Shown here: piece after piece, positions 1 to 9,465 of the stretch
Position numbering within the stretch: position 1 is the first letter of the stretch
How the letters are laid out: each line of letters starts with the position of its first letter
NCBI GenBank assembly: GCA_900769175.1
Contig: CAAGFP010000145.1
Location: forward strand, 1 to 52,300
Direction of reading: 5' to 3'
DNA length: 52,300 bases
Source: Lachnospiraceae bacterium
GTDB lineage: Bacteria > Bacillota > Clostridia > Lachnospirales > Lachnospiraceae
Made by a program: the position numbers and the translations under genes
The notes under the pieces: model-generated
What the model saw: only the letters and a program-made list of their open reading frames with translations
The model's database searches: none
Told to the model about the DNA's origin: nothing

Positions 1-259
1 GCGGGGGTTTTAGTTCCACCGATTTCATCAATTCAGAACCCTGCGGGTTCTATATCGCCTGCCCCACGGGTTCTCGAACGACCACCTCTCGCCTGTCGGA
101 ACCTTAGTGGTTCCATTTTCGCTCTTGCGGGGGTTTTAGTTCCACCGATTTCATCAATTCAGAACCCTGCGGGTTCTATATCGCCTGCCCTACGGGTTCT
201 CGAACCACCACCTCTCGCCTGTCGGAACCTCGGTGGTTCTAATTTCGCCCCTGCGGGGG
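1..259. repeat. 126-bp tandem repeat, two copies plus the start of a third
   Basis: The unit at 1-126 recurs at 127-252 with only a few substitutions, and a third copy begins at 253 (GCGGGGG) before the similarity stops. Each unit is packed with short inverted repeats of the form GAACC...GGTTC, for example AGAACCC-TGC-GGGTTCT, and with two versions of a CAGGCGA-type core on the minus strand. Reading frames through it on both strands hit stops soon, so I regard it as non-coding. It probably continues to the left of the window. It could be a dispersed intergenic repeat family; that cannot be judged from one locus. Confidence 0.85.
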
Positions 260-290
260 GTATTGTAACCCGTATTTAATAAAAGAAAAA

Positions 291-320
291 ACCGGAGATA
301 TTTCTTCAAATATCTCCGGT
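291..320 (-). terminator. Rho-independent terminator of the first giant surface-protein gene
   Basis: A perfect 13-bp stem (ACCGGAGATATTT with its complement) closes a 4-nt loop. Read on the minus strand it is followed by TTTTTTCTTTT. It lies about 100 bp past the stop codon at 423. Between the two, the 15-mer CAGTTCGATTCTTCT occurs twice (334-348 and 353-367). Confidence 0.9.
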
Positions 321-422
321 CAATCTTCTCTTTCAGTTCGATTCTTCTCACCCAGTTCGATTCTTCTTATTTAATTGAATCGTGCTCATTGCTCCGATTC
401 CTTCTCAACCTGTCATTCCCGG

Positions 423-3400
423 TTAGCGGAAGAATTCTGCAAGATTTTCAATGGATAACGCTTTCCAGTTGATTGCTTTCGGAACAATCTTAAATTTGAC
501 AGTTTTAACTCCGCCGTATTCTCCGACTCCTTTGATGGTCACACTGGCAGAACCGGTCAAAACATTGTTGGTATAGCTTACAATCTCGTAATCGGAAGTT
601 TCCAGATATTTGCCGGAAACCTTAACCTTGATTCCGTTCGGATTGGTATCGGCATTGTATTTGCCGGGTTCAACCGCCTTGCCGGTATATACCTGATTAG
701 GAATGGTTACGCTTGCGGAAGCAATGCTCTTCTTTGTGCACCGGATGATGGTCGATACTTCGCTTCCTTCATAATTGCCTGCCCCTTTTACCGTGATTCG
801 GATTGTGGTGCCGGCAGCAATAATATCATTCTTTAAATCAACTGCTTCGCCTTTTCTTCTGACAACCGGTGTTTTAACCTTGTTCACCATCTGATAAGCC
901 GTTGTATCTTCATTGTATGTATAAACTGCATGAATCAAATCATAATCGGTCTTTGCTGCAAGCTTGGACTTGGTCTTACGATCCGTCAGGGTGATTGTAG
1001 TCTTAACTCCGGGTTTGGAGCCGGCAACAATGTCTTTCGCACTTATTTCAGCATCAGCGGACAGACTTCCCGGTAAAATATAGAACTTCTTTTGCATTTT
1101 ACCAAGGTAATTTCCCTTAAATGTAATGGTCATACAAGGCGTCTTGGTCGTTTGTCCGTCTTCTTTGTACAAAGCCTTATTGTTTGAATATGCAACGGAA
1201 TAATCCTTTCCGGGTACTAATTCTTTCATACCGGTAGAGAGGTTTGCTCGAATCTTTAATTCCGGTTTTACTCCGCCCTTTGTATAATTCTGATAGGCAT
1301 CATATGTATATTCAAACTGTTCGATTGCCGTAATCTTATTAATGGTAAAGGTCTTCTTTACGGTTCCGGTATATTTTCCTTTTCCTTTAATCGTTATGGT
1401 TGCTTTCGTAGAAGCATTCACATTATTGGAATATGAAATATCAATATCCGACTGAGGATTTAAGTAATTCTCTACTCCGTCTGCATTTACATAGTAAAAT
1501 GTTGCTGTATTCAACGTAATCGCATTTCCGGTATAATTGTATCCGCTTTCGGAAATATTCTTTACCACTAAATTCTTACTGTTTAATGCAATCCCCTGAA
1601 TCTTGAAAGTAAGATTCTTCACTCCGGTATATTTGCCCATTCCCGTAATGGTTGCGGTAGCGGTTCCGGGTTTGATATTATTTCTGCATACAATGGAATA
1701 ATCTCTGTATCTTTGTAAGGTGTATTCTCCGTCCGTAATAACCAGTTCACTCTCCCCCGGAACAATTGCTGCTCCGGTTGCATTCATTACAGGAATCTTG
1801 CTGAATTTCATCTTCGTAATTGCCTTTGCTTCTTCCTTTGCAATAATGCGTTCTGTGAACGTAAGACTTCCTTTATAATTTCCCTTACCCTGCACAGTAA
1901 CCTGATAACTACCCGGCTCTTTGAATGCAGATTCATTATAGAGATTATAAACATATTCAAAGTCTGTCTTTTCCTTCAGGTAAACGTTTCCATCTGCCAT
2001 CGGATAAGTTACGGTTGTTTTTCCTTTTTGAACCTTGCCGTTATAAGCATAGGTCACTTCCGTTGCACTTGCTCTTGAAAGGTCAAGCTGTTCAATCGGG
2101 AATTCTACAATAAGTGTCTTGTTATAATTACCCTTTCCGGAGATGGTTATTTTACCGGTTCCGGCTTTGATATTATTTGAATATTTAATTTTATAATCAA
2201 TATTTTCCGTTAAGAGTGTCTTATAATCATAGACCCTGATGGAATCAAAGGTCTGTGCTTTGCCGTTGTAAACCTTCGTTTCATTCTTCACTCCGGCTAC
2301 CCAGATTGCATTCGGAATTTTATCCGGATCCGGTCTTCCGGATTCATCCGTGTATCCGTTTTCAATCATGTCATCGTCGGATACATCACCGGCATCCTTC
2401 GGACGTGCCATAAAGCTAAGAGCCGCCGTCAGTAACGGGCTGTTATAATATCCGCTCTTCTTGGCAATCGCATAAATTGTGAAATTGCTGTTTTCACAAA
2501 GTCCGGATAAAATCATCGAATCCGTCTGGAGTTTTCCGTTTTCACTCAGAAGTTCAATTATCTTTTGTTCTGACGGTATCCAGCCGCCATTTAAAGACTT
2601 AATTTCTTCTTCGTTTAAGTAATAGATTTGTGCATCCAAAGTCTCACATTCGAATACACCCTTTGCATCATCATACAAAGTAATTCTTCGAGAACTGCCT
2701 GATGTGCTGTTATCGGAAATAATACTGTCTTCATTTAAAATCTTAAGCGTAGGAATGCTTACTTTCTTCGACATTTCCCAATGTGCATAAAGCGTTTCAT
2801 CCCCAAGCGTGTAATAAGTATCGGTATCTTTTACTTTCACTGCATTGGCATCAGTGGATTTATACCATCCGAGGAAGGTATAATCGGAATGCTCCAGCAC
2901 AGGAAGCTCACCGTAAGGTTGTCCGTAGGTTACTTCTCTTGTTGCCGGATTATAATCAAGCGCTTCCAGATTGGAATCAAAAGAAAGCTTATATTGATTG
3001 GCTTCCCATCTTGCATAAAGTGTCTGGTTTTCAAAAAGCTTATAAATATCGGTTGCCTTCACAGCAGTCTTACTTGCAGCTGTATCATCTGCTACCTTTG
3101 TTGTAAACCAGCCTAAGAACTTATATCCGGTTCTTTCAAGTACCGGCAGTTCTCCGTATGCCTTTCCATTTTCTACCATTATTGAAGCAGGCGCGGACAA
3201 CTCGCATCCGGTATCAAATGTAACCACAAAACTATTATTCGTATAATGTGCATACAAAGTATGGTCGGAAGCAACGGATACAATCGATGAAGCATCGACC
3301 TTATCGCCCTGATCTTTTCCTGTATACCAGCCGGCAAACAGCATTCCCGTCATCTTTGCAGTAGGGAGGGTTCCGTATGCAGAATCAAACGTCACATTTT

Positions 3401-6400
3401 TCGATTCGGTTGTGCCTTCACCGCCGTTATAATCAAAGGTTACTTTATAAGTATTCGCCTGCCATCTTGCATATAACGTGGAATCGCCCGCAGTCTTATA
3501 ATCATTCTCGGAGGTGACTGCTACCTTTGTTGCTGCCGAAGAGGTTGCCTTTTCGGTAATAAACCAGCCGAGGAACTCATATCCGGTCTTTGAAGGTGTG
3601 GGAAGTGTTCCGTATTTCGAATCGTATGTAACTTTTTTCGTATTTATGATTTTACCGTCACTGCTAAAGGATACGGTATAAGTATTGGCTTCCCAATGTG
3701 CATAAAGTGTCTGATCGGCATTTCCCGTAAATTGCATATCTGCCGTCACCTTACTTCCACCGGTCTGCTGCGTATACCAGCCAAGGAATTGATATCCGGT
3801 TCTTTCAAGCTCCGGCATGGCTCCGTAAACGTCTCCATATTTCAGATTCTTAGACGAAGGTGCTTTGATATCACAACAGGTATCAAACGTAATAATATAA
3901 TTTCTTTCCGTAAACTGAGCATACAGTGTAATATTTTCGCTTCCGTTAAATACGCTCGATTCAAGAATCTTCGTTCCGCCTGCGGTTGCGGTAAACCAGC
4001 CGTTGAATACGCTGTTTGCCTTTTCCGCTGTCGGAAGTTCTCCGTATGTACGTCCTTTATATACTGTTTTGGAAGGAGTCGAACAGGTTCCGCCGTTTGC
4101 GGTTGCATTAAATGTAACCGTAAATGCATTCTGGCTCCATCCGGCATACAGAATCAGCATGGTTCCCGTACAGTTGACAATATCCGTCGCCTTCACAGGC
4201 TGCTCGGTCTTTGTTCCTTTCGCTCCGGCTTCTGATAAATACCAGCCGGTGAATTCATATCCGGCTCTTTCAATTACCGGCAAAGTACCGAACTCATATC
4301 CGTTGTAAACGGTTCTGTCACTGGGTCTCGTCACTTCGCTTTCGGGTGCAAGGGTATAAAATGTCAACGAAATCCCCTGCAATTTCTCCCAATGCGCATA
4401 CAGGGTTGAATTCGCATATTTTCCGTATACATCTGTAAGTTTTACCTGCGTACCGCCTTCCGCCTGAGTAAACCAACCGATAAATATATATTTATCTCTT
4501 GTCGGGCACGGGAAGCCCTTTCCGGTTCCCAAAGCTTCCTGATAAGTCTGGTCAATATGAATAATTAAAGACTCACTGATCTCCGATCCGCCGTTTGAAT
4601 CAAATGTTACGGTATAATCATTCGGCGTCCATTTCGCATACAAAGTAATAACCGTACCAATGTCCGCAAGTTTTGAAACATTCGTCTGTCCGAGTGTGTA
4701 GGTCGTTCCCGTTCCGTCACTCTTTGTGTTCCATCCGCTTAATGTATATCCGTTTCTTGTAAAGGTATCTTTGCCAAGAATGGTGAATTTCTCCTCATAG
4801 GAATAATTCTTCTCAATTGTCTGAACCGTTCCGTAATTGGAATTGTATGAAACGGTGTAAGCACCCTCAGTCCACTTTGCATAGAGGGTAAGATTGACCG
4901 GAACATCCGTAAGGAATTCTTTCATCGGAGTGTCGGATAAATCCGATTTCTTACACCAGCCTGCAAATGAATTACCGGTCTTGGAAGGCTCCGGAAGCGT
5001 TACGGTACCGGATGCAACATGATAGGTTTTAACCGCATCCGCCGGATTCGTTCCGCCGTTTAATACATAAGTAATTGTATATTCAACCGGAATCCATTTC
5101 GCATATAAAGTAATATCGCTTGTTCCCGATGTATTTACCTTTGTAACCTTGCTTCCCGTAAAATTCGAATTTAAATACCAGCCGTCGAAGGTCAGATATT
5201 CCGCAGTCGGATTCGCAAGTGTAATCGACTGGTTCTGGCTGTATTTAATCGGATTGGAAGAAGAATTCTGTATATTACAGATATCTGCAAAATTCTGGGA
5301 ATTCAAATTATATTTTATTCTCGGAAGACCGGTAATGGTCAATTCCTCAGAGGGCTTGGTTACATAGAAACCATCCGTTCCTTCATATGCATGATATCCG
5401 AAATAACGGTACTTACCGGATTCGTTTAAGGTAATACGGAAATCGGTCGATGAAAGATTTCCATATTTATTATAATACGGAGTACGGTTTGCAGAATTCT
5501 GGTCTGCAATCTTTGTAATGGTTCCGTCCATTTCTATCCGGTAAATACACTCAACCGTAGTATTGTACTTGGTAGATCTTAGAAGAGAAATACAGATTTC
5601 ATCTCCGTCCGCAGCCGTAGAAATCCATCCCGACTTATCGGAGCTTAAGACTTCCGTATTTCCATAACTTCCCGTAACGATTTCAATGGATGCAGAAGAT
5701 AAAATATTATTCTTGTCATCAACATTCTCCGGAAGGTTATTCTTCGCCTTAAGGAACGTATTAACCAAATACGAGCCTTCACCATCCGATTGCCAGTTTT
5801 GGTCTGCAACAATTTCAAATTCTCTTCCGTTTTCACAGACTGCAATCGCATTCTTCGGAATAATCTGCGCAACATATTGATAATCATTGATATCAACATT
5901 GTAATCGATGAAGATTGCATCACTTCCGGTAATCAGTCTGACTTCTTTGACGGAAGTCTGGTAGCATTCATTTACATCAAAAAATCTAACGGTATATTTA
6001 ATCGTAACCGCTTCGCCGGATTTGTTCTGTAAGCCCGTAATGGTTACCTGATAGTCGTCTCTGTACTTCTTTAATACATAATCGGTCGGTGCTTCAAATG
6101 CATAAGCATCTCCGCCACCGGCAATCAATTTTTTATTCGCAAAAGTACATTCGTATGCATCGGTTCCTTTGGTGATATTCTGAACCGTAACCTTAAGGTT
6201 CGAGGTGTTCTGGCTTCCGAATACATTGGGATTTAATTCGAAAGACCAGGAAGTAGTGGTCGGATCAATTGCTTCATTCGGGAAATATCCGGCACTCGGG
6301 AACATGTAAGCATAATCGGTCGCGCTGCCGTTTTTACCGGTAGCCAGACCTACGAGGGAGTTGGATACGTATCCGAAATTCATACCCTGAACTTTATAGC

Positions 6401-7325
6401 TTAATAATTCCTGTCTGGTCTGGATGTTTGAAACATAATTCTGCTTGGTCGAAGAATCGGTAGCAATTCCGACATTAATCAGGCCATAACGGATTCCGAC
6501 TTCCGCCATCGAAGAATAAGAACCCGCATTCAGAATCTGTGAAAATACGTTAATGGAATCCCTGGTTCCCAGTTCAAAAAAACTGGAAGGCATCTGTGAA
6601 TGAACCCCTGAAAAAGCAGGATTAATCGTGGGGTTATAGAATCTGACAACCGCTGCTGCCTGGAGGGAGTCCGAATGCACGGAATTCTGACTGAATTCGG
6701 GAACTCCGATCAGGTATCTGTAATAGTTAACCAGTTCGGTTAAAAACTGATGTGAAGCATCGTTCATCTGACCGCCTGCAAACACACAATTGGTTGTAAC
6801 CTCTCTTGCCGGCATGCTCGGTGCTGTTTTCATGAAATCTGCTTCCGAAACGATTGCATTCTGCAAACGGGTATAACGCTGTGCAATTTCCTCTTTTGTA
6901 TGCTTTGCGCTTGTAGAAAGCGAGTCCATATCATAGGTAACCGCAGTCTGGTTGATCTCTGCCGATATGTTATTGATTGAATCATCTGATATTTCTTCCG
7001 TTGTTTCTTCAAAAGACGGATTCTCCTCTCCTTCTTTTGATTCTGCTTCAGAATCTGCTTCCGAAGCAATTTCCGAACTCTCTTCCTTCACGGAAGGTTC
7101 TTCTGATGATTCTGTCTGTGAAGTTTCTTCCGAAGACTCTGCCTGCGAAGTTTCTTCAAGGAGTTCTTCGCTTCCTGATTCTTCCTGTGAAACCACATCT
7201 GCCTCTTTCGCCTGAACCGTTAAGAAATTAAGATTCAGCCCCGAAAAAGTCATGAGTACGGATAACGCAATCGCCATCCCTGATTTCATAAATCTGCCCA
7301 TTCTTCTTTTCATAGTAACCGACAC
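423..7325 (-). CDS. Giant secreted protein: CAP-like domain, 11 InlB B-repeats, 7 C-terminal repeats
   Basis: 2,300 residues. A long signal peptide (basic start, hydrophobic stretch, cleavage near VQAKEA) is followed by a Ser/Glu-rich acidic linker to about residue 100. Around residues 190-330 a CAP/SCP-like segment is suggested by a NYYR-type helix and a later HSQ. From about 700 to 1515 there are eleven InlB B-type repeats (pattern GW-[YFC]-...-TLYA-[KHR]-W). From about 1675 to the end there are seven repeats ending in GKGxYxG-type motifs. I see no LPxTG motif, transmembrane anchor, SLH or choline-binding repeat, so attachment is unknown. It starts at GTG (7325); an in-frame ATG lies four codons in. 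Likely role: adhesion or matrix contact (inference). The architecture resembles the second giant protein at 44043-51452. Confidence 0.85.
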   Translation of the reverse strand: MSVTMKRRMGRFMKSGMAIALSVLMTFSGLNLNFLTVQAKEADVVSQEESGSEELLEETSQAESSEETSQTESSEEPSVKEESSEIASEADSEAESKEGEENPSFEETTEEISDDSINNISAEINQTAVTYDMDSLSTSAKHTKEEIAQRYTRLQNAIVSEADFMKTAPSMPAREVTTNCVFAGGQMNDASHQFLTELVNYYRYLIGVPEFSQNSVHSDSLQAAAVVRFYNPTINPAFSGVHSQMPSSFFELGTRDSINVFSQILNAGSYSSMAEVGIRYGLINVGIATDSSTKQNYVSNIQTRQELLSYKVQGMNFGYVSNSLVGLATGKNGSATDYAYMFPSAGYFPNEAIDPTTTSWSFELNPNVFGSQNTSNLKVTVQNITKGTDAYECTFANKKLIAGGGDAYAFEAPTDYVLKKYRDDYQVTITGLQNKSGEAVTIKYTVRFFDVNECYQTSVKEVRLITGSDAIFIDYNVDINDYQYVAQIIPKNAIAVCENGREFEIVADQNWQSDGEGSYLVNTFLKAKNNLPENVDDKNNILSSASIEIVTGSYGNTEVLSSDKSGWISTAADGDEICISLLRSTKYNTTVECIYRIEMDGTITKIADQNSANRTPYYNKYGNLSSTDFRITLNESGKYRYFGYHAYEGTDGFYVTKPSEELTITGLPRIKYNLNSQNFADICNIQNSSSNPIKYSQNQSITLANPTAEYLTFDGWYLNSNFTGSKVTKVNTSGTSDITLYAKWIPVEYTITYVLNGGTNPADAVKTYHVASGTVTLPEPSKTGNSFAGWCKKSDLSDTPMKEFLTDVPVNLTLYAKWTEGAYTVSYNSNYGTVQTIEKNYSYEEKFTILGKDTFTRNGYTLSGWNTKSDGTGTTYTLGQTNVSKLADIGTVITLYAKWTPNDYTVTFDSNGGSEISESLIIHIDQTYQEALGTGKGFPCPTRDKYIFIGWFTQAEGGTQVKLTDVYGKYANSTLYAHWEKLQGISLTFYTLAPESEVTRPSDRTVYNGYEFGTLPVIERAGYEFTGWYLSEAGAKGTKTEQPVKATDIVNCTGTMLILYAGWSQNAFTVTFNATANGGTCSTPSKTVYKGRTYGELPTAEKANSVFNGWFTATAGGTKILESSVFNGSENITLYAQFTERNYIITFDTCCDIKAPSSKNLKYGDVYGAMPELERTGYQFLGWYTQQTGGSKVTADMQFTGNADQTLYAHWEANTYTVSFSSDGKIINTKKVTYDSKYGTLPTPSKTGYEFLGWFITEKATSSAATKVAVTSENDYKTAGDSTLYARWQANTYKVTFDYNGGEGTTESKNVTFDSAYGTLPTAKMTGMLFAGWYTGKDQGDKVDASSIVSVASDHTLYAHYTNNSFVVTFDTGCELSAPASIMVENGKAYGELPVLERTGYKFLGWFTTKVADDTAASKTAVKATDIYKLFENQTLYARWEANQYKLSFDSNLEALDYNPATREVTYGQPYGELPVLEHSDYTFLGWYKSTDANAVKVKDTDTYYTLGDETLYAHWEMSKKVSIPTLKILNEDSIISDNSTSGSSRRITLYDDAKGVFECETLDAQIYYLNEEEIKSLNGGWIPSEQKIIELLSENGKLQTDSMILSGLCENSNFTIYAIAKKSGYYNSPLLTAALSFMARPKDAGDVSDDDMIENGYTDESGRPDPDKIPNAIWVAGVKNETKVYNGKAQTFDSIRVYDYKTLLTENIDYKIKYSNNIKAGTGKITISGKGNYNKTLIVEFPIEQLDLSRASATEVTYAYNGKVQKGKTTVTYPMADGNVYLKEKTDFEYVYNLYNESAFKEPGSYQVTVQGKGNYKGSLTFTERIIAKEEAKAITKMKFSKIPVMNATGAAIVPGESELVITDGEYTLQRYRDYSIVCRNNIKPGTATATITGMGKYTGVKNLTFKIQGIALNSKNLVVKNISESGYNYTGNAITLNTATFYYVNADGVENYLNPQSDIDISYSNNVNASTKATITIKGKGKYTGTVKKTFTINKITAIEQFEYTYDAYQNYTKGGVKPELKIRANLSTGMKELVPGKDYSVAYSNNKALYKEDGQTTKTPCMTITFKGNYLGKMQKKFYILPGSLSADAEISAKDIVAGSKPGVKTTITLTDRKTKSKLAAKTDYDLIHAVYTYNEDTTAYQMVNKVKTPVVRRKGEAVDLKNDIIAAGTTIRITVKGAGNYEGSEVSTIIRCTKKSIASASVTIPNQVYTGKAVEPGKYNADTNPNGIKVKVSGKYLETSDYEIVSYTNNVLTGSASVTIKGVGEYGGVKTVKFKIVPKAINWKALSIENLAEFFR

Positions 7326-7343
7326 GGGTGAATATCTCCACCC
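7326..7343 (-). promoter_or_regulatory. Hairpin enclosing the ribosome binding site of the giant gene
   Basis: On the mRNA, GGGTG and CACCC pair around GAGATATT, and the GGAG Shine-Dalgarno sequence sits in the stem and loop immediately before the GTG start codon. This could hide the site and lower or condition translation. The stem is only 5 bp, so the effect is uncertain. Confidence 0.4.
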
Positions 7344-7440
7344 TTAGCCCCCTTTCTTTATTTTTTGCCCCATACAGAACGATTTTTCAATAAACGGACC
7401 AAATGTCCAATCATTTTAATTTTATCATGAATATAATAAT

Positions 7441-7498
7441 AATGCACGAGATTTGTCGCCAAAAAGCATCCAAACTTCCATCCAAATCTTCGTGCATT
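7441..7498 (-). terminator. Inverted repeat after pseF, probable terminator
   Basis: AATGCACGA-GATTTG (7441-7455) pairs with 7483-7498 with a single bulge, giving a 15-bp stem around a 27-nt loop. On the minus strand it begins 10 nt after the pseF stop and is followed by an AT-rich ATTATTATATT tail. The loop is long for a standard terminator. Confidence 0.6.
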
Positions 7499-7507
7499 AT
7501 GATTGAT

Positions 7508-8203
7508 TTAGTCCTTTTTTTCATTTAAAATACGAAATTTCAACTCTGCCATCTGCCAGTCAATCAGATTGTCGATATCCTGAACTTCCATTTCCGATAT
7601 TTCCATCGGAAGAATTTTCCCAAGCATCAGTTTTTTATTCTTTTTGAAATTATCCACCCGGGTAACATAGAACTGTCCGACATCATGAAAATGCTTCTCC
7701 AAATCCTGCGACCTCGAATCCAGATATTCCGGATGGACCGGTTCCAAATACCCGTTTACTTCATGAAGTGCGCGCTGGGGCGGATAAGAGAATGCCACAA
7801 CGGGAATCAGGGTATCTGCATCACTATCCAGAAGAAGCTTTTTTCCCTCCGTCAAACGTTCTGAAGTCAAAAAAGGCGCGGTGGGATATATGCAGCAAAG
7901 ATAATCAAATTGTTCCCCGCGTTTCTCATATTCCTCAATCACTTCAAGCAATACATCATTTGTGGTTGCGAAATCATTCGAAGTTTGTGCACTTCTGTAA
8001 AATGGCACTTCGGCGCCGTATCGGATTGCAATTTCTGCAATTTCTTCATCATCCGTGGATACCATAACCGTATCGAACGCCTTGGAACGGATTGCTGCTT
8101 CTATGGAATACGCCAGAATCGGCTTTCCGCAAAATTCTTTGATATTTTTTCTGGGAATACGCTTACTTCCGCCTCGTGCGGTAATGACTGCCAGTCCTCT
8201 CAT
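7508..8203 (-). CDS. pseF: CMP-pseudaminic acid synthetase (PseF-type cytidylyltransferase)
   Basis: 231 residues, the usual size of acylneuraminate cytidylyltransferases. The N-terminal nucleotide-binding motif ARGGSKRIPRKN (from residue 9) is intact. FHDVGQFY in the C-terminal half matches the PseF subgroup (xHDxGQFY) better than NeuA or KDO synthetases. It would activate pseudaminate with CTP for transfer to flagellin or surface glycans. No other pse genes (B, C, H, G, I) lie in the window, so the gene is isolated from its pathway here. A GAGG ribosome binding site precedes the ATG. A NeuA-like specificity cannot be excluded. Confidence 0.85.
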   Translation of the reverse strand: MRGLAVITARGGSKRIPRKNIKEFCGKPILAYSIEAAIRSKAFDTVMVSTDDEEIAEIAIRYGAEVPFYRSAQTSNDFATTNDVLLEVIEEYEKRGEQFDYLCCIYPTAPFLTSERLTEGKKLLLDSDADTLIPVVAFSYPPQRALHEVNGYLEPVHPEYLDSRSQDLEKHFHDVGQFYVTRVDNFKKNKKLMLGKILPMEISEMEVQDIDNLIDWQMAELKFRILNEKKD

Positions 8204-8288
8204 CTTTTAATTCCTCATGCTTTCCAATTTCGATAATGAATCGTGATAAAATAATGCAACCTTTCATCGTTTAATATAAACCACGAAA

Positions 8289-8313
8289 GCCCATCGGGAA
8301 CATCCCGATGGGC
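8289..8313 (-). terminator. Terminator of the rpsF-ssb-rpsR operon
   Basis: A perfect 11-bp stem, GCCCATCGGGA with its complement, around a 3-nt loop. It lies 23 bp beyond the rpsR stop and is followed on the minus strand by TTTCGTGG, so the U-tract is short. Confidence 0.85.
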
Positions 8314-8336
8314 AATTGTTTACCAAAACTCAGTTT

Positions 8337-8600
8337 TTATTCCTGAACATAAGGCATCAAAGCAACGTGACGTGCTCTCTTAATCGCAACGGTAAGCGCT
8401 CTTTGATGTTTTGCGCAGTTTCCGGTAATTCTTCTGGGAAGAATTTTACCTCTTTCAGAGATGTATCTCCTTAACTTTGCAGTATCCTTATAATCAATTA
8501 CATTGTCTTTTCCACAGAAAACGCAAACTTTCTTTCTTCTGCGCATTCCGCCTTTTCTCTTCATGGGAGAATCAGACTTATCTGTTTTAACGAATGCCAT
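8337..8600 (-). CDS. rpsR: 30S ribosomal protein S18
   Basis: 87 residues. The sequence has the S18 hallmarks: VCVFCGKDN near the start, the YKDTAKLRRYISERGKILPRR core and the C-terminal RARHVALMPY. The FCG cysteine is one of the zinc-type positions kept in some clostridial S18 proteins. S18 pairs with S6 on the small-subunit platform, fitting the operon order rpsF-ssb-rpsR. A strong AGGAGG precedes the ATG, 34 bp after the ssb stop. Confidence 0.98.
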   Translation of the reverse strand: MAFVKTDKSDSPMKRKGGMRRRKKVCVFCGKDNVIDYKDTAKLRRYISERGKILPRRITGNCAKHQRALTVAIKRARHVALMPYVQE

Positions 8601-8634
8601 AATATTGCCTCCTATCTGAAATCCTTAAATCAAC

Positions 8635-9087
8635 TTAAACGAAGGGCAATTCCTCAACAATACCTTCCGGGAAACTCATAAATCCGTTATCATCGGTTGC
8701 CGGTGCGGCATTATTTCCTTTGGAAGGAGCGGAATTCCCTGCAAAACCCCCGTCACTGGAAGCATTCTTGCTTTCAGCAAACTCCTGGTCTTCAGCTACA
8801 ACATCGGTTGTATATACCTTCTGACCTTCTTTATTCGTATAGCTTCCGGTCTGAATACGTCCGGTTACTAAAACCTTAGTTCCCTTACGAAAATATTTCT
8901 CTGCAAATTCACCGGCTTTGCCAAAAGCTACAACGTTGATAAAATCAGCAGACTGTTCTTCATTGTTTCTGCTGAATCTTCTGTCTACTGCCAGTGTATA
9001 TCTTGCAATTGCCATGGAACTTTCGCCCTGGCTATATCTAACATCGGGATCTCTGGTCAAACGACCCATAAGAATTACTTTATTCAT
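8635..9087 (-). CDS. ssb: Single-stranded DNA-binding protein
   Basis: 150 residues. An N-terminal OB-fold (MNKVILMGRLTRDPDVRYS, then IARYTLAVDRRF and FINVVAFGKAGEFAEKY) spans roughly residues 1-105. A Gly/Ser/Asn-rich linker leads to an acidic hydrophobic tail. The tail ends EELPFV rather than the canonical DDDIPF, but it keeps the P-F pair used to recruit replication and repair partners. It lies between rpsF and rpsR, as in most Firmicutes, where all three are co-transcribed. Confidence 0.97.
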   Translation of the reverse strand: MNKVILMGRLTRDPDVRYSQGESSMAIARYTLAVDRRFSRNNEEQSADFINVVAFGKAGEFAEKYFRKGTKVLVTGRIQTGSYTNKEGQKVYTTDVVAEDQEFAESKNASSDGGFAGNSAPSKGNNAAPATDDNGFMSFPEGIVEELPFV

Positions 9088-9101
9088 ATTACGCCTACTT
9101 T

Positions 9102-9392
9102 CTATTGCTCGTCCTGTCTAACGCACAAATATCTGAGCACATTGTCCATGATTCGAACACGGGATTCGATCTCAGCGGGAACAGTTGCTTCAGCATCGAA
9201 CTGAATGAAGTAATAGTAAGCTTCGTGCATCTTCTGAATTTCGTAAGCCAATCTCTTCTTACCAGCTTCTTCAACATTAGTGATGACGCCACCGAATCTT
9301 TCAACAAGAGCTTTTGCCTTATCAACAACTGCTGCTCTTTCTTCATCTTCGATTTTTGCATTGACAACAACGCATAATTCATACTTGTTCAT
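9102..9392 (-). CDS. rpsF: 30S ribosomal protein S6
   Basis: 96 residues beginning MNKYELCVVVNAKIEDEE, the normal S6 start. A perfect AAAAGGAGG 7 nt upstream fixes the ATG at 9392, although the frame stays open further upstream. The core motifs KRLAYEIQKMHEAYYYF and the C-terminal RIMDNVLRYLCVR are intact. First gene of the operon with ssb and rpsR. The roughly 65-nt leader holds a short CTCCT/AGGGG hairpin and is where the S6:S18 autoregulatory RNA sits in many bacteria, but I could not match that motif convincingly. Confidence 0.97.
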   Translation of the reverse strand: MNKYELCVVVNAKIEDEERAAVVDKAKALVERFGGVITNVEEAGKKRLAYEIQKMHEAYYYFIQFDAEATVPAEIESRVRIMDNVLRYLCVRQDEQ

Positions 9393-9465
9393 GTTGTTAC
9401 CTCCTTTTGGTCTCTGGCCCCCTATCTGAGTAAGGAGCAAGGAATTTATTACATCACGGAACATC

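Noticed and set aside
1..259. Repeat read as a coding repeat (frames giving EPLRF and GAGDIEP)
   Set aside because: All frames on both strands are interrupted by stops within about one unit, and no start with a ribosome binding site is present.
423..7325. Many long + strand open frames inside both giant genes
   Set aside because: They are antisense shadows of repetitive coding sequence, without ribosome binding sites or family resemblance.
9393..9458. S6:S18 ribosomal leader RNA
   Set aside because: The position is right but I could not align the conserved CCG-containing loop and stems with confidence.
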